A DNA stretch of 58,233 bases from Candidatus Fermentibacterota bacterium. Its GTDB lineage: Bacteria > Fermentibacterota > Fermentibacteria > Fermentibacterales > JCC-6. The stretch lies in NCBI GenBank assembly GCA_014728175.1, contig WJMA01000006.1, positions 1 through 58,233 of the forward strand, given 5' to 3'. Made by a program: the position numbers and the translations under genes. Under the pieces are notes generated by a model that saw only the letters and a list, made by a program, of their open reading frames with translations, was not told the DNA's origin and did no database searches. Below, piece after piece: positions 1 through 8,748 of the stretch (positions are counted from its first letter, which is position 1; each line of letters begins with the position of its first letter).

Positions 1-438
1 CGGCCAGATTTCCAGAAAGGCGTGACCTTCGACGGTCAGAGTCACTATTTTCCCGCGCAACTCTATCGTCTTTCCGATGAACGGTTGGAGTACGTCTGTA
101 CTGCCCATGTAGATGTCGATGGTCTGGGTCTCCGGGCCGATCGGAGGCTCCGGCGGGGCCCAAGCGGCGGCTTGCGGGCCCAGGGGCTCTCTGTCCGCTT
201 CCAGTTTGTACGGGTTGAACCTCATTACGTACTCGGGAAGAGGGTCTTCCTCGACGTAACGGACGGTTCCCCGATAGGTGGATATCGAGTCGGGAGAAAT
301 CTCGTATCCCATGTCCAGCTCCACCCATTCCCCTCCATCACCAGGTTCTTCGGAGGAACGGGATTGGTTGCATGACGAGAACGGCATAATCAGCAGGATC
401 AACATGGATCCGGCGAGGCCCACCAACGATAAGCTCAT
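1..438 (-). CDS. Putative lipoprotein, C-terminus beyond the window
   Basis: The reading frame is open from an ATG at 438 to the left edge, so only the first 146 residues are seen. The start has a GAAGGGAG ribosome site. The N-terminus is a hydrophobic signal (LVGLAGSMLILLIMPFSSC) ending at Cys23, which looks like a lipobox with Phe at -3. The mature part is hydrophilic, with a Pro-rich stretch and then a segment (FIGKTIELRGKIVTL) that resembles a small OB-like beta domain. I do not recognise the family. It lies 24 bases downstream of the prolyl oligopeptidase gene on the same strand, so the two are probably co-transcribed. An envelope role is inferred only from the signal sequence. Confidence 0.68.
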   Translation of the reverse strand, partial: MSLSLVGLAGSMLILLIMPFSSCNQSRSSEEPGDGGEWVELDMGYEISPDSISTYRGTVRYVEEDPLPEYVMRFNPYKLEADREPLGPQAAAWAPPEPPIGPETQTIDIYMGSTDVLQPFIGKTIELRGKIVTLTVEGHAFLEIWP

Positions 439-462
439 GCTGGCTCCCTTCAGTATCATCTT

Positions 463-2556
463 CTAGTCGTACTCGGGAAGGGAAGGTTGTATTCCCAGCT
501 CCCTGATTAGGAACGCCCACTTGTCGGCGGCGGTGTCTATCTTTTTGGAGACCGGGGTAAGCCCACCGTGGCCTGCCCTTTTCTCCACCCTTATCAAAAC
601 GGGAGCACTCCCGCTGTGTGCATGCTGAAGGGCCGCCGCGAACTTGAAGCTGTGAGCCGGGAAGACCCGGTCATCATGGTCGGCGGTGGTCACCAGCGTG
701 GGTGGGTAAGAGGTGTCCTCTCTTACGTTGTGGTACGGGGAGTAGGATAGCAGGGCATCGAACTGCTCGGGATTCTCGGGATTTCCGTAGTCTGAGGTCC
801 AGGCCCAGCCTATGGTGAACTTGTGAAAGCGAAGCATGTCCAGAACTCCCACGTCCGGCAGGCATGCGCCGAACAGATCGGGTCTCTGGGTCATGCATGC
901 TCCCACCAGGAGGCCGCCATTGCTTGCACCCGCTATGGCCAGATGGTCCCTGTTGGTGTATCCCTCCTCGATGAGCCATTCGCCGGCGGAGATGAAGTCG
1001 TCGAATACGTTCTGCTTGTTCAGAAGCTTTCCCTGGTCGTGCCATTTCTTGCCGTACTCCGAGCCACCCCGAAGGTTGGGTCTGGCCAGTATTCCACCCA
1101 TCTCAATCCAGACCATGTTGGGTACGCTGAAGAAGGGCCTGATCGAGCATCCAAAGCCACCGTAGCCAGACAGCAAGACCGGTTGCTCACCCGTCCTTTT
1201 CAGATCCTTTCGGTGACAGAGGAACATGGGTACTCTGGTCCCGTCCTTGCTCCGGTAGAAGATCTGCTCGGTGGTGAAATCCTCCGGATCGAAGACTATG
1301 TCCGGTTCGCGGAAAACCTGGTAGTCGAGGGTGTCCGTGTTGATCCTGAAGATCGTCCCGGGAGTGGTGAAGCTGGTAAAGTAGAAGAAGGCCTCCGGAT
1401 CATCGTGCCTTCCCACCGGGTTCCGAACGGCTCCCATCGTAGGTAGCGGGATTTCGCCTGCGAGCTCACCTTCGGCGGTGTAGGCCGACAGCCTGCTCTT
1501 GGCATCATGGAGGTGTACGGCCAGGAGCTTCCCTCCCAGAAGGCCCACGGACTCGAGCTGGTCGGAACCCTCGGAAACAACCGTCCGAAGACCGCGGTTT
1601 TCGGTCTCGGTATCGACTGCTATGCACCGGCCAAACGGTGCATCCAGATCTGTTCTCAGGTAGAAAGTACCGCCTTTGTTTCCTACGAACGAATATTCGG
1701 CATCGAAGTCGGCGAAGAGCTCCTCCACCTTTGCTTCCGGGTCATCCAGATCCTTGTAGAAGATGGCGTTCTCCCTTTGGGTACCACTTTGAGCCGTTAC
1801 GATCAGGTACCTGCCGTCCTCCGTTACCTCGGCGAAGAAGAGCAGCTCCTTCCGGTCCTCGCGCTGGTAGGCGATCTCATCATGGTCCTGAGGTGTACCC
1901 AACCTGTGGTAGCGGAGCTTGTGGAAGTAATGGGCCCCCCTGTACTCCTGGTTCTTCTCCGGCTCCTCGTAACCGCTGTAGAAGAATCCCTGGCCGTCGC
2001 CGGTCCAGGCTAGAAGGGTGAACTTGGCCCATTTGAGATGGTCTTCGAGGTCCTTGCCGGTATCGACTTCCCGGACCCTTATCTCCACCCAGTCCGAACC
2101 GGCGGAGGATAATCCGTAGGCCACCAGCTTGCCGTCGTCGCTTACGGCGATCGTGGTGAGGGCGACCGTGCCGTCCTCGGACAGCTCGTTTGGATCTATC
2201 AGGACCTTCGGTTCTCCATCCAAGCCGTCGGCCCAGTACAGGACGCTCTGGTTCTGCAGCCCGTCGTTATGGAAGTAGAAGTAGCGGCCGGCCTTCTTGC
2301 GGGGTGGGCTGAACCGCTCGTAGTTCCAGAGCTGCCGCAACCTATCTCTGATCGGATCCCGTTCCGGTATGGAGCGCAGGTAGTCGAAGGTAATTTCGTT
2401 CTGCTTTTCTATCCACTGGCGGGTCTGCTCCGAATCGAGCTTCTCCATCCATCTGTACGGATCTTCCACCTTGGTTCCGTGGAAGTCCTCCCGTAAATCC
2501 ATACGTCTGGCGTGGGGATAACGAAACCGTTCAGAACCATTATCGGAAACGCCCAT
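463..2556 (-). CDS. Prolyl oligopeptidase (serine peptidase family S9A)
   Basis: 697 residues, full length for the family. The N-terminus (DPYRWMEKLDSEQTRQWI) is the usual S9A start, followed by the beta-propeller that gates the active site (about residues 70-410) and the C-terminal alpha/beta hydrolase domain. The nucleophile is Ser545 in GASNGG, the acid lies in ADHDDRV (about residues 626-629) and the base is His663 in KRAGHGG. Such enzymes cut short Pro-containing peptides on the carboxyl side of Pro. No signal peptide is visible, so it is probably cytosolic and recycles imported oligopeptides. It is divergent from the SGNH hydrolase gene and leads a two-gene unit with the lipoprotein at the window edge. 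Confidence 0.96.
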   Translation of the reverse strand: MGVSDNGSERFRYPHARRMDLREDFHGTKVEDPYRWMEKLDSEQTRQWIEKQNEITFDYLRSIPERDPIRDRLRQLWNYERFSPPRKKAGRYFYFHNDGLQNQSVLYWADGLDGEPKVLIDPNELSEDGTVALTTIAVSDDGKLVAYGLSSAGSDWVEIRVREVDTGKDLEDHLKWAKFTLLAWTGDGQGFFYSGYEEPEKNQEYRGAHYFHKLRYHRLGTPQDHDEIAYQREDRKELLFFAEVTEDGRYLIVTAQSGTQRENAIFYKDLDDPEAKVEELFADFDAEYSFVGNKGGTFYLRTDLDAPFGRCIAVDTETENRGLRTVVSEGSDQLESVGLLGGKLLAVHLHDAKSRLSAYTAEGELAGEIPLPTMGAVRNPVGRHDDPEAFFYFTSFTTPGTIFRINTDTLDYQVFREPDIVFDPEDFTTEQIFYRSKDGTRVPMFLCHRKDLKRTGEQPVLLSGYGGFGCSIRPFFSVPNMVWIEMGGILARPNLRGGSEYGKKWHDQGKLLNKQNVFDDFISAGEWLIEEGYTNRDHLAIAGASNGGLLVGACMTQRPDLFGACLPDVGVLDMLRFHKFTIGWAWTSDYGNPENPEQFDALLSYSPYHNVREDTSYPPTLVTTADHDDRVFPAHSFKFAAALQHAHSGSAPVLIRVEKRAGHGGLTPVSKKIDTAADKWAFLIRELGIQPSLPEYD

Positions 2557-2704
2557 TTTGCTGCTCCGTTCCTGATATCTTTTATGGCCTTATTCCAAGG
2601 AAGGCAGCATAAAGTCTGCGGCCGGCAAGGTCAAAGCGTCTGGCGATACCGGTTTGCTAGTGATAGAGTACAAGGTTGTCGACTGAAAGCGCGGGTGGCG
2701 GTCC

Positions 2705-4201
2705 ATGAGTGGTTTCAGGAATCTTCCGTTTCGTATCTGGCTTCTGGGGACAGGGCTGGGGCTGGCGGTATGTACGGTGAAGCTGGCCTCCGGGAGGAGT
2801 GTTGCCCCCGTAATCGGCCCTTACTCCCTGGAGCTTCTGGTTCTGATGCTGATGCTGGCGGTACCGGGCATGGGCGCTCTGTTGGCTGCGCTGATTCCCG
2901 GGAAGGGTCCGACCGGAGTGACGATCAGATTCTTCGGAAGGCTCTCTCGACGTTTTCCCACCCCCGAGTTGCTGTCGGTGGTGCCGGTTCCCCTACTGGC
3001 GGCGCTCTGGCTGCTCAGGCCCCTTCCGGTATTCGATGATCCCTATATCATGGCCGGGCTATTCTGGGCGCTGGTATGCCTGTCGGGCGCATGGCTCTCC
3101 GCTTTGGAACTGGATCGTAGACGCCTCGCCCTCGGCCGGATTGGTCTTGCCCTGGGAGCCATTGTGTTTGGGCTTCTGATGGGTGAGCTTCTGGCCAGGG
3201 CAATGATGCCCAAGCTGATTTTCGATCCCAGGTTCCGTCTGCGGCCCCACATGAGATACCGTATCGAGGTGGACCTTCCCGGTGTATCCAAGGGAGGCAT
3301 AGTCACCACCAACCGGTGGGGCCTTCGGGGCGACGAGCCTCCAGAGGACTGGGAGGAATGGACCACCATAATGGCCGTAGGAGGAAGCACCACGGTGAAC
3401 TTCTACCTCGCCGACTCCAAGCCGTGGCCTGCCGTTCTGCAGCGAGAGATTCGAAAGAGCCTTCCCAGGGTTTGGGTCGGCAATGGGGGAGTGCCGGCCC
3501 AGTCCACGTCCAGTCACGTCTTGTTCCTCCGGGAGGTTGTGGAGCCCATAAACCTTGATATCGTTTTATTTTTTGTGGGCGCCAACGACATAGAGATCAT
3601 CACTCCCCACGGCCCCGTAGGAGACGTGGAAAGGCTTCCGGATCTGGGCCCCAGAGCCTGGCTGTACCGCCAATCAAGGCTTTACCAGGCTCTGTACGTA
3701 CTCAAGAAGGTTGCTGTGGACAAGGCGGAGGTGGTTAGGGAGACTGTCGATCCGCCGTTCGACCCCCGTCCCATAGAGAACGAGATACCGCCACCGGATG
3801 ACTTTCATGAGCTTATGCCCGACCCCGACATCTACAGGGACCGAATCAGGCGCCTGATTAGAACCTGTAGGGAGATCGGGGTCCGCCCCGTCTTCGTCAC
3901 CCAGCCGACCCTGTACGAGGACACTCCCTACTGGAGGTCTGTCTCCGCTACCTCCCACTGGGATGCGATTGACGAGCCGACCTTCTCCGCGGCCACCTAC
4001 TGGTTGGCTCTGCAAACGCTGAACGCCGATCTGATCGAGGTCTGCACAGAGGAAGGCGTACCCTGTTTCGATCTGGCCTCGGTGATGCCCCATGACTCCC
4101 ATTACTTTTACGACGCCATCCACCTGACGGAGGAGGGGGCCGATATGATAGGCACCCTGGTTGCCGAGTTCATGCTGGAGGAAGTACTGCTGCCGGAGTA
4201 G
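2705..4201 (+). CDS. Membrane-anchored SGNH/GDSL-type hydrolase
   Basis: 498 residues. The first 170 hold about five hydrophobic segments (about 9-28, 38-62, 88-105, 112-131, 142-163). The rest is a soluble SGNH-fold domain. Block I is AVGGSTTVNF with the likely nucleophile Ser228. The Gly of block II is probably in GNGGVPAQSTS, block III is FFVGANDIE, and block V is YDAIHLTEEG with the Asp-x-x-His pair near the C-terminus. All four catalytic blocks are present. Enzymes of this shape remove or transfer acyl groups on envelope glycans or lipids; the substrate is unknown. It appears to be a single-gene unit, followed by the msrBA gene. Confidence 0.8.
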   Translation: MSGFRNLPFRIWLLGTGLGLAVCTVKLASGRSVAPVIGPYSLELLVLMLMLAVPGMGALLAALIPGKGPTGVTIRFFGRLSRRFPTPELLSVVPVPLLAALWLLRPLPVFDDPYIMAGLFWALVCLSGAWLSALELDRRRLALGRIGLALGAIVFGLLMGELLARAMMPKLIFDPRFRLRPHMRYRIEVDLPGVSKGGIVTTNRWGLRGDEPPEDWEEWTTIMAVGGSTTVNFYLADSKPWPAVLQREIRKSLPRVWVGNGGVPAQSTSSHVLFLREVVEPINLDIVLFFVGANDIEIITPHGPVGDVERLPDLGPRAWLYRQSRLYQALYVLKKVAVDKAEVVRETVDPPFDPRPIENEIPPPDDFHELMPDPDIYRDRIRRLIRTCREIGVRPVFVTQPTLYEDTPYWRSVSATSHWDAIDEPTFSAATYWLALQTLNADLIEVCTEEGVPCFDLASVMPHDSHYFYDAIHLTEEGADMIGTLVAEFMLEEVLLPE

Positions 4202-4312
4202 GGTTCGACTCTCGGGCCCGAAGACGGGGAACCCCAGCAGCCGGGACGGGATTATAGAACCAATGGTCTTGGCTGATGTACGCGCCTAACTGTCGAAAAG
4301 AGGGTTTTTGAG

Positions 4313-4331
4313 TTTTTTGAAAAACGTCCCG
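4313..4331 (-). repeat. REP-like GGGACG element, copy 1
   Basis: Read on the minus strand this is CGGGACG followed by an AT-rich tail. It matches the core of six other places in the window (8703, 46096, 47878, 50291, 50311, 57906). It lies just upstream of, and in frame with, the msrBA start, so a longer TTG-started frame from 4308 would translate it. Confidence 0.55.
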
Positions 4332-4343
4332 TTCTTGTTGGTT

Positions 4344-5180
4344 ATGCTGACGCCGTTGGAGGAATACGTGATGGTAGAAGGGGGAACCGAGGCACCGTTC
4401 TCCGGTGAGTATGTAGACCTTTTCGAGGATGGAACCTACCACTGCAAGCGGTGTGGGGCGGCCCTGTTCTCTTCGGACGCCAAGATCCACTCGAATACCG
4501 GCTGGCCGTCCTTCGATTACACCCTGAAGGACGCTGTCGAGCGCCGTCCCGACGAGGACGGATCCAGAACGGAGATAGTCTGTGCCAACTGCGGCGCCCA
4601 TCTGGGTCACGTGTTCGAGGGAGAGGGATTCACATCCGCGGACACCAGGCACTGCGTTAACTCCGTAGCGCTGGACTTCGAGCCGGAGGCGGATGACGAG
4701 AGAGCGATCTTCGCCGGAGGCTGCTTCTGGGGCGTCGAGTACCAGCTCGACCAGCTGGAAGGAGTGCTCCAAACCACAGCAGGTTATACGGGTGGGCATC
4801 TGGAGTCTCCCGGATACGAGGACGTGTGCTCGGGCGGTACGGGCCATGCCGAGGCGGTGGAGGTCGTCTTCGACCCCTCCGTGATAACCTTCGAGGAGCT
4901 GGCCAAGAGCTTCTTCGAGATACACGACCCCACCACTCCGAACAGGCAGGGAGCTGACGTAGGCTCGCAGTACCGATCGGCGGTCTTCTATACCAGTGAG
5001 GAGCAGAGGGTGGTGACGGAGGAGCTAATCGATCGGCTTGAAGGGTCGGGCTTCGACGTGGTCACCGAGGTTGCTCCCGCCGGCGAGTTCTGGCCTGCCG
5101 AGGACTACCACCAGGACTACTACGAGAAGAGCGGGGCCGGCTCACACTGTCATGTCAGGGTCGACAAGTTCGGAGACTAG
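4344..5180 (+). CDS. msrBA: Bifunctional peptide methionine sulfoxide reductase, MsrB-MsrA fusion
   Basis: 278 residues. The N-terminal half is MsrB: zinc Cys pairs C34/C37 and C80/C83, TGWPSF, and catalytic Cys104 in RHCVNS. The C-terminal half is MsrA: catalytic Cys127 in GCFWG, then the GTGHAE and DYHQDYY signatures and a late Cys (SHCHV) that may resolve the sulfenate. Together they reduce the R and S forms of methionine sulfoxide with thioredoxin-type electrons. The MsrB-first order is the less usual of the two fusion orders. I chose ATG 4344 because LTPLEEYVMVEGGTE is the normal MsrB start; a TTG at 4308 would add 12 residues encoded by a repeat. The FTR and glutaredoxin genes nearby could supply reducing power. 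Confidence 0.95.
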   Translation: MLTPLEEYVMVEGGTEAPFSGEYVDLFEDGTYHCKRCGAALFSSDAKIHSNTGWPSFDYTLKDAVERRPDEDGSRTEIVCANCGAHLGHVFEGEGFTSADTRHCVNSVALDFEPEADDERAIFAGGCFWGVEYQLDQLEGVLQTTAGYTGGHLESPGYEDVCSGGTGHAEAVEVVFDPSVITFEELAKSFFEIHDPTTPNRQGADVGSQYRSAVFYTSEEQRVVTEELIDRLEGSGFDVVTEVAPAGEFWPAEDYHQDYYEKSGAGSHCHVRVDKFGD

Positions 5181-5186
5181 AGTTTT

Positions 5187-5780
5187 TTACGACCTGGAGA
5201 GCGTTCTAGCCATATCACTCTCGGCCAGCATGTGGCGTACCGCGTTGTGAGTGGCCAGACGGATACCCGACACCAGATCGTTAGTACCCTCCGCTACCCC
5301 GCAACCGGAGTAAACGGCGCTCTTGACCACGTCGCCGGTTCTGGGGTCGGTTACGTCGAAACGGATCTTGATGGTGCAGTTGACCTTGTTGCCGCACGCA
5401 GGGGAATACGTGTGTATGTCGACCTCGGTTACCGCCCCGCTTACCACCAGGGACAACGTGTAGTCTTCGGCACCTTCCTCGTCCACTATGGACGCGCTAT
5501 AGCCGGCCCCTCGAAGCTCGGAGACCAGGATGTTGGAAAGCTGACTGGGGAAGGACGCGGACAATCCCCGCCCCAACACCCAGCTGTGCTGGACCATGGC
5601 GTGCTCTCCGGCGTGATGGTCGCCGACCTTTCCCACCAGCGAGCAGGAGAACGGTGCAACCCCCAGTCGGCCCGACCCCGTTCTGGTAATGGGAGTGTAC
5701 TCCTCGACCACAAGCTCCGAAGAAGTGCAGGCGAAGAGAAGTAGAACCGTGCTCAAAAGGGCGTACCGAACGTGCGCCAT
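5187..5780 (-). CDS. Putative lipoprotein of unknown family
   Basis: 197 residues with a clear lipoprotein signal: LLSTVLLLFAC with the lipid Cys at residue 18. The start has AGGAGGG just upstream. The mature part has alternating strands, a segment SFPSQLSNILVSELRGAGY, and four Cys residues that could pair. This layout (lipoprotein, then a helix for an oligomeric shell, then strands ending in a region with a basic tail) is reminiscent of YajG-like or transport-auxiliary lipoproteins, but I cannot assign it. It is convergent with msrBA, six bases apart. Likely location is the periplasmic face of a membrane. Confidence 0.7.
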   Translation of the reverse strand: MAHVRYALLSTVLLLFACTSSELVVEEYTPITRTGSGRLGVAPFSCSLVGKVGDHHAGEHAMVQHSWVLGRGLSASFPSQLSNILVSELRGAGYSASIVDEEGAEDYTLSLVVSGAVTEVDIHTYSPACGNKVNCTIKIRFDVTDPRTGDVVKSAVYSGCGVAEGTNDLVSGIRLATHNAVRHMLAESDMARTLSRS

Positions 5781-5912
5781 GCATCCCTCCTCTCTTTACG
5801 AATGACGAATTGTAAGCAAGGGCAATGAATAATTGGTTAATCTTTCCCGGTCAAAGCCGCCACTCGGGAAAGGAGGAACGATGATTGTTCTTCCGGACCG
5901 GAGAAACAGGGA

Positions 5913-6413
5913 TTACGCGAAGCGTTCGAACCTGTCCTTGGTTGCGCCGCAGATGGGGCACTTGCCCGGCGGCTCGTCCCTGGCGCAGAGGTAGCCGCAT
6001 ACCCGACAGCGATGAACCGGAAGGGGAAGCTCACCGGCTTCCAGCGGAGACCCGAGCGGCTCTCGGTACTGCGGTCTGTCCTCTTCGTCCGGTGGGCGCC
6101 GCTCCGGTACGGGCCGGATATCCTCTTCTCCCCGCTTGACCGACTCGGATACGTACAGACCGCAGTAGCAGGCTCGGTACTCCTGGAGATCGGCGTCCCG
6201 GTAGTCGCAGGGGCAGATTATATCCAGATCCCGTTTGCGGTTCCCTTCGGCCAGACGACATGGACAGGCCATGTATCCGTACCTGTCGATATTGGTCAGC
6301 AGGCCTTCCACCAGGTCCAGGGTGAACTCGGTGTCCGGATTGAGATGGTAACCGGCGTTCTCGGCCTGTCTGAAGAGCGTCTCGAACAGCTCCGTGGCTC
6401 TCTGGTCCCTCAT
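5913..6413 (-). CDS. Ferredoxin:thioredoxin reductase catalytic chain fused to a rubredoxin-like domain
   Basis: 166 residues in two domains. Residues 1-95 are the FTR catalytic chain, with its three Cys-x-Cys motifs CPC (50/52), CPC (67/69) and CYC (82/84) that hold the 4Fe-4S cluster and redox disulfide. Residues 132-166 are a rubredoxin-like knuckle pair, CRVC (136/139) and CPIC (152/155). FTR moves electrons from reduced ferredoxin to thioredoxin-type disulfides; the fused iron site may be an extra electron relay. The gene overlaps the upstream glutaredoxin gene by four bases (ATGA), so the products are translated together and are probably redox partners. Such fusions are known in anaerobes. 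Confidence 0.93.
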   Translation of the reverse strand: MRDQRATELFETLFRQAENAGYHLNPDTEFTLDLVEGLLTNIDRYGYMACPCRLAEGNRKRDLDIICPCDYRDADLQEYRACYCGLYVSESVKRGEEDIRPVPERRPPDEEDRPQYREPLGSPLEAGELPLPVHRCRVCGYLCARDEPPGKCPICGATKDRFERFA

Positions 6414-6706
6414 GGCTGCTGCTCAGTCCCCCCCAGACGCTGGCGTATCTTATCCACATCGTGTCCGGCTATCACCTCATTGCCATCTATCACCAGGGTG
6501 GGGAAGCTTCCCCGCGGATTGTGCACGCGCATCTGCCTTTTCGCCTCTTCCTTCTCCCGGTCGGAGAGCTTGTCTACGTCGACGTAGGAGTAGGCAACGC
6601 CCAGCTTGTCGAGCAGTTTTTTGGTCTTGCGGCACCATATGCAGGTGCTCAGGGCGTACATCTTTACGTCTCCTCGGTCCTCGCCCTCTACCTCGGCGAA
6701 ATCCAT
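6410..6706 (-). CDS. Glutaredoxin/NrdH-like thiol-disulfide protein
   Basis: 98 residues with a thioredoxin fold. The active site is CIWC (residues 22-25) after a beta strand (MYALST). The cis-Pro loop is SFPTLVID and the last helix follows GHDVDKIRQRL. The first 14 residues are an acidic extension. It starts at an ATG with GGAGGG upstream and overlaps the FTR gene by four bases. The inferred job is to carry reducing equivalents from FTR to target proteins, in place of a thioredoxin. Confidence 0.92.
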   Translation of the reverse strand: MDFAEVEGEDRGDVKMYALSTCIWCRKTKKLLDKLGVAYSYVDVDKLSDREKEEAKRQMRVHNPRGSFPTLVIDGNEVIAGHDVDKIRQRLGGTEQQP

Positions 6707-6813
6707 GATCCCTCCGATTCCCCGAAAAGAGTAGGGTTGCTGGGCGAAGTCGTAGTGGATAATCTAGGCCAAGAACGCTTCGCGCACACCCCCGCATCGA
6801 AGGGAAGTCGAGT

Positions 6814-7842
6814 ATGAAGGCCATGGTGCTGGACGGTGTTCGGGATCTCCGTGAGGAATCGGAGCCGCTGAGACTGGCCGATGTGGAAGTTCCCCATCCC
6901 GGAGAGGGCGAGGTCCTCTTGAAGGTTCATGCATGTGGCGTATGCCACACCGAGCTGGACGAGATAGAGGGAAGAACAGCTCCGCCGTCTTATCCGGTAA
7001 TACCGGGGCACGAGATCGTGGGAACGGTCGAGACCAGAGGAGAGGGCGTTTCCTCTCTGGAGGTAGGGGACAGGGTAGGAGTTGGATGGATCTTCTCCTC
7101 CTGCGGAAGCTGCGAGTACTGCAATAGTGGCAACCAGAACCTCTGTCTTGAGTTCAAAGCCACGGGCAGGGACGCCGATGGCGGCTACGCCGAGTACATG
7201 ACCGTACCCGAGATATCGGCACACAGGGTACCGGACGTATTTTCGGACGTGGAGGCGGCGCCCCTTATGTGCGCGGGAGCAATAGGCTACAGATCTCTGA
7301 GGTTGACCGGAATTCAAAACGGGCAGAATCTGGGACTGACCGGATTCGGAGGCAGCGGGCACCTGGTTCTGAAGATGGTCGGATACCGCTACCCGGATAC
7401 GGACGTGTACGTGTTCGCCCGCAACCCGTCGGAGCGGCAGTTCGCCCACGAGCTGGGCGCGGTTTGGGCTGGCGATACCGCGGACACCGCACCCGTCGGG
7501 CTGCATGCCATAATCGACACCACCCCGGCCTGGAAGCCTGTGGTGGAGGCGATGCGGAACCTCAGGCCGGGAGGCCGACTGGTGATAAACGCCATCCGCA
7601 AGGAGTCCCTGGACCAGGACTACCTGATGCGCCTGGACTACGCCGAGCATCTATGGATGGAGAGGGAGATCAAGAGCGTGGCCAACGTGGCCCACGGCGA
7701 CATATCGGGATTCCTGGAGCTGGCCGCCGAGATGGGCTCCAAGCCAGAGACCGGGGAGTACGCCCTGGAAGACGCCAACCGGGCCCTTCTGGAGCTTAAG
7801 GGCGGAAACGTAAGGGGGGCCAAGGTTCTCAGGATGTTCTGA
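6814..7842 (+). CDS. Zinc-dependent alcohol dehydrogenase (AdhP/AdhA-like, MDR family)
   Basis: 342 residues, standard for medium-chain dehydrogenases. The catalytic zinc site is visible as CGVCHTE and GHEIVG, and the structural zinc site as four Cys in CGSCEYCNSGNQNLC. The nucleotide-binding turn is GFGGSGHLV. The predicted reaction is NAD(P)-linked oxidation of an alcohol or reduction of an aldehyde in the cytosol. The start has GAAGGGAAG upstream. It is divergent from the glutaredoxin gene with 107 bases between. Substrate cannot be told from sequence. Confidence 0.95.
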   Translation: MKAMVLDGVRDLREESEPLRLADVEVPHPGEGEVLLKVHACGVCHTELDEIEGRTAPPSYPVIPGHEIVGTVETRGEGVSSLEVGDRVGVGWIFSSCGSCEYCNSGNQNLCLEFKATGRDADGGYAEYMTVPEISAHRVPDVFSDVEAAPLMCAGAIGYRSLRLTGIQNGQNLGLTGFGGSGHLVLKMVGYRYPDTDVYVFARNPSERQFAHELGAVWAGDTADTAPVGLHAIIDTTPAWKPVVEAMRNLRPGGRLVINAIRKESLDQDYLMRLDYAEHLWMEREIKSVANVAHGDISGFLELAAEMGSKPETGEYALEDANRALLELKGGNVRGAKVLRMF

Positions 7843-7931
7843 TCCTCGGATGGTCTTAACACCCATTTGATCGTACCGTAACATCGTCCGGATTGGTGTA
7901 GATGGCACTATTCCCGGAGGTTCGCCCCGTG

Positions 7932-8681
7932 ATGTTCGGTGACTGGCTACTCTGCGACTTCCATGTTCATACCCGTTACAGCGATGGTAGTCTTCGGCTT
8001 CCCGAGGTGGTTGACCTCTACGGCGGGAAGTGCTTCGACGTGGTGGCGGTCACCGACCACATATTCGACAGCAAGACCTCGGAGGGCTTCACCTCCTCGG
8101 GACGGGACCTGCCGGGACTTACTTCCAGATCCTTCGATGGTTATCTGAGGGCCGTCTGGAAGGAAGCGGAGAGGGCTTGGGAGCAGTACGAGATGCTGCT
8201 GATTCCCGGATGCGAAATCACTAACGATACCAGGCATTATCACGTGCTGGCCATAGATATAAAGGAATACATGGACCCCGATCTGGGCGTGGAGGAACTC
8301 ATAGATGCGATACACGGGCAGGGAGGCATAGCGGTCGCCTGCCATCCCTACTTCCGTAACCACATAGAGTCCCAACAGTCCAAGTATCTCTGGGAGAACC
8401 ACGAGCATTTCGCCACCATGTTCGACGCCTGGGAGGTCGCCAACCGGGACGATCTGTTCAACGTGGTGGGCCTTAAGAAATTCAACTACATAGCGAATTC
8501 CGACTTCCACCAGCTTCGGCACCTGTACTCCTGGAAAACGCTCCTGCGATGCCAGAAGAACCCCCAGGCCATCAAGAAAGCGGTCAGGGACAACAACGCG
8601 GTGTCCATATACCTCCTGCGCGAGGAGAAGCCCCTCGACGGCCGTCCCGTAGAACGGAAAACGCCGAAGGCGATCGAATAG
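7932..8681 (+). CDS. PHP-domain metal-dependent phosphoesterase
   Basis: 249 residues from the ATG at 7932. The PHP metal ligands are in order: DFHVHTRYSDG, VTDH, a Glu in GCEIT, HYHV, CHPYF and NSDFHQ. The domain begins directly after the start. I prefer 7932 (or GTG 7929) over an upstream ATG at 7902 because CCGGAGG lies at the right distance. Stand-alone PHP proteins hydrolyse phosphoesters such as nucleotides or histidinol phosphate; this one has no fused polymerase or other domain, so the substrate is open. The SbcD-like gene follows 67 bases later, separated by a repeat copy. Confidence 0.9.
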   Translation: MFGDWLLCDFHVHTRYSDGSLRLPEVVDLYGGKCFDVVAVTDHIFDSKTSEGFTSSGRDLPGLTSRSFDGYLRAVWKEAERAWEQYEMLLIPGCEITNDTRHYHVLAIDIKEYMDPDLGVEELIDAIHGQGGIAVACHPYFRNHIESQQSKYLWENHEHFATMFDAWEVANRDDLFNVVGLKKFNYIANSDFHQLRHLYSWKTLLRCQKNPQAIKKAVRDNNAVSIYLLREEKPLDGRPVERKTPKAIE

Positions 8682-8702
8682 GCGGACAGGCGGTCCGTTT
8701 TC

Positions 8703-8740
8703 GGCAGTTTATTTCTTATTTACAATTCCTCCGTCCCCGA
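8703..8740 (-). repeat. REP-like GGGACG element, copy 2
   Basis: This 38-base stretch matches 46150-46187 at 33 of 38 positions, in the same orientation. It is the half-site version of the palindrome there: I find no matching left arm in the preceding 60 bases. It fills most of the gap between the PHP gene and the SbcD-like gene and leaves the latter without an obvious ribosome site. Confidence 0.75.
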
Positions 8741-8748
8741 AGTAGTGT

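Noticed and set aside
4212-4221. TCGGGCCCGA palindrome after the SGNH gene as a terminator or operator
   Set aside because: It has no loop and no T-run, and a 10-base GC palindrome is expected by chance in such sequence.
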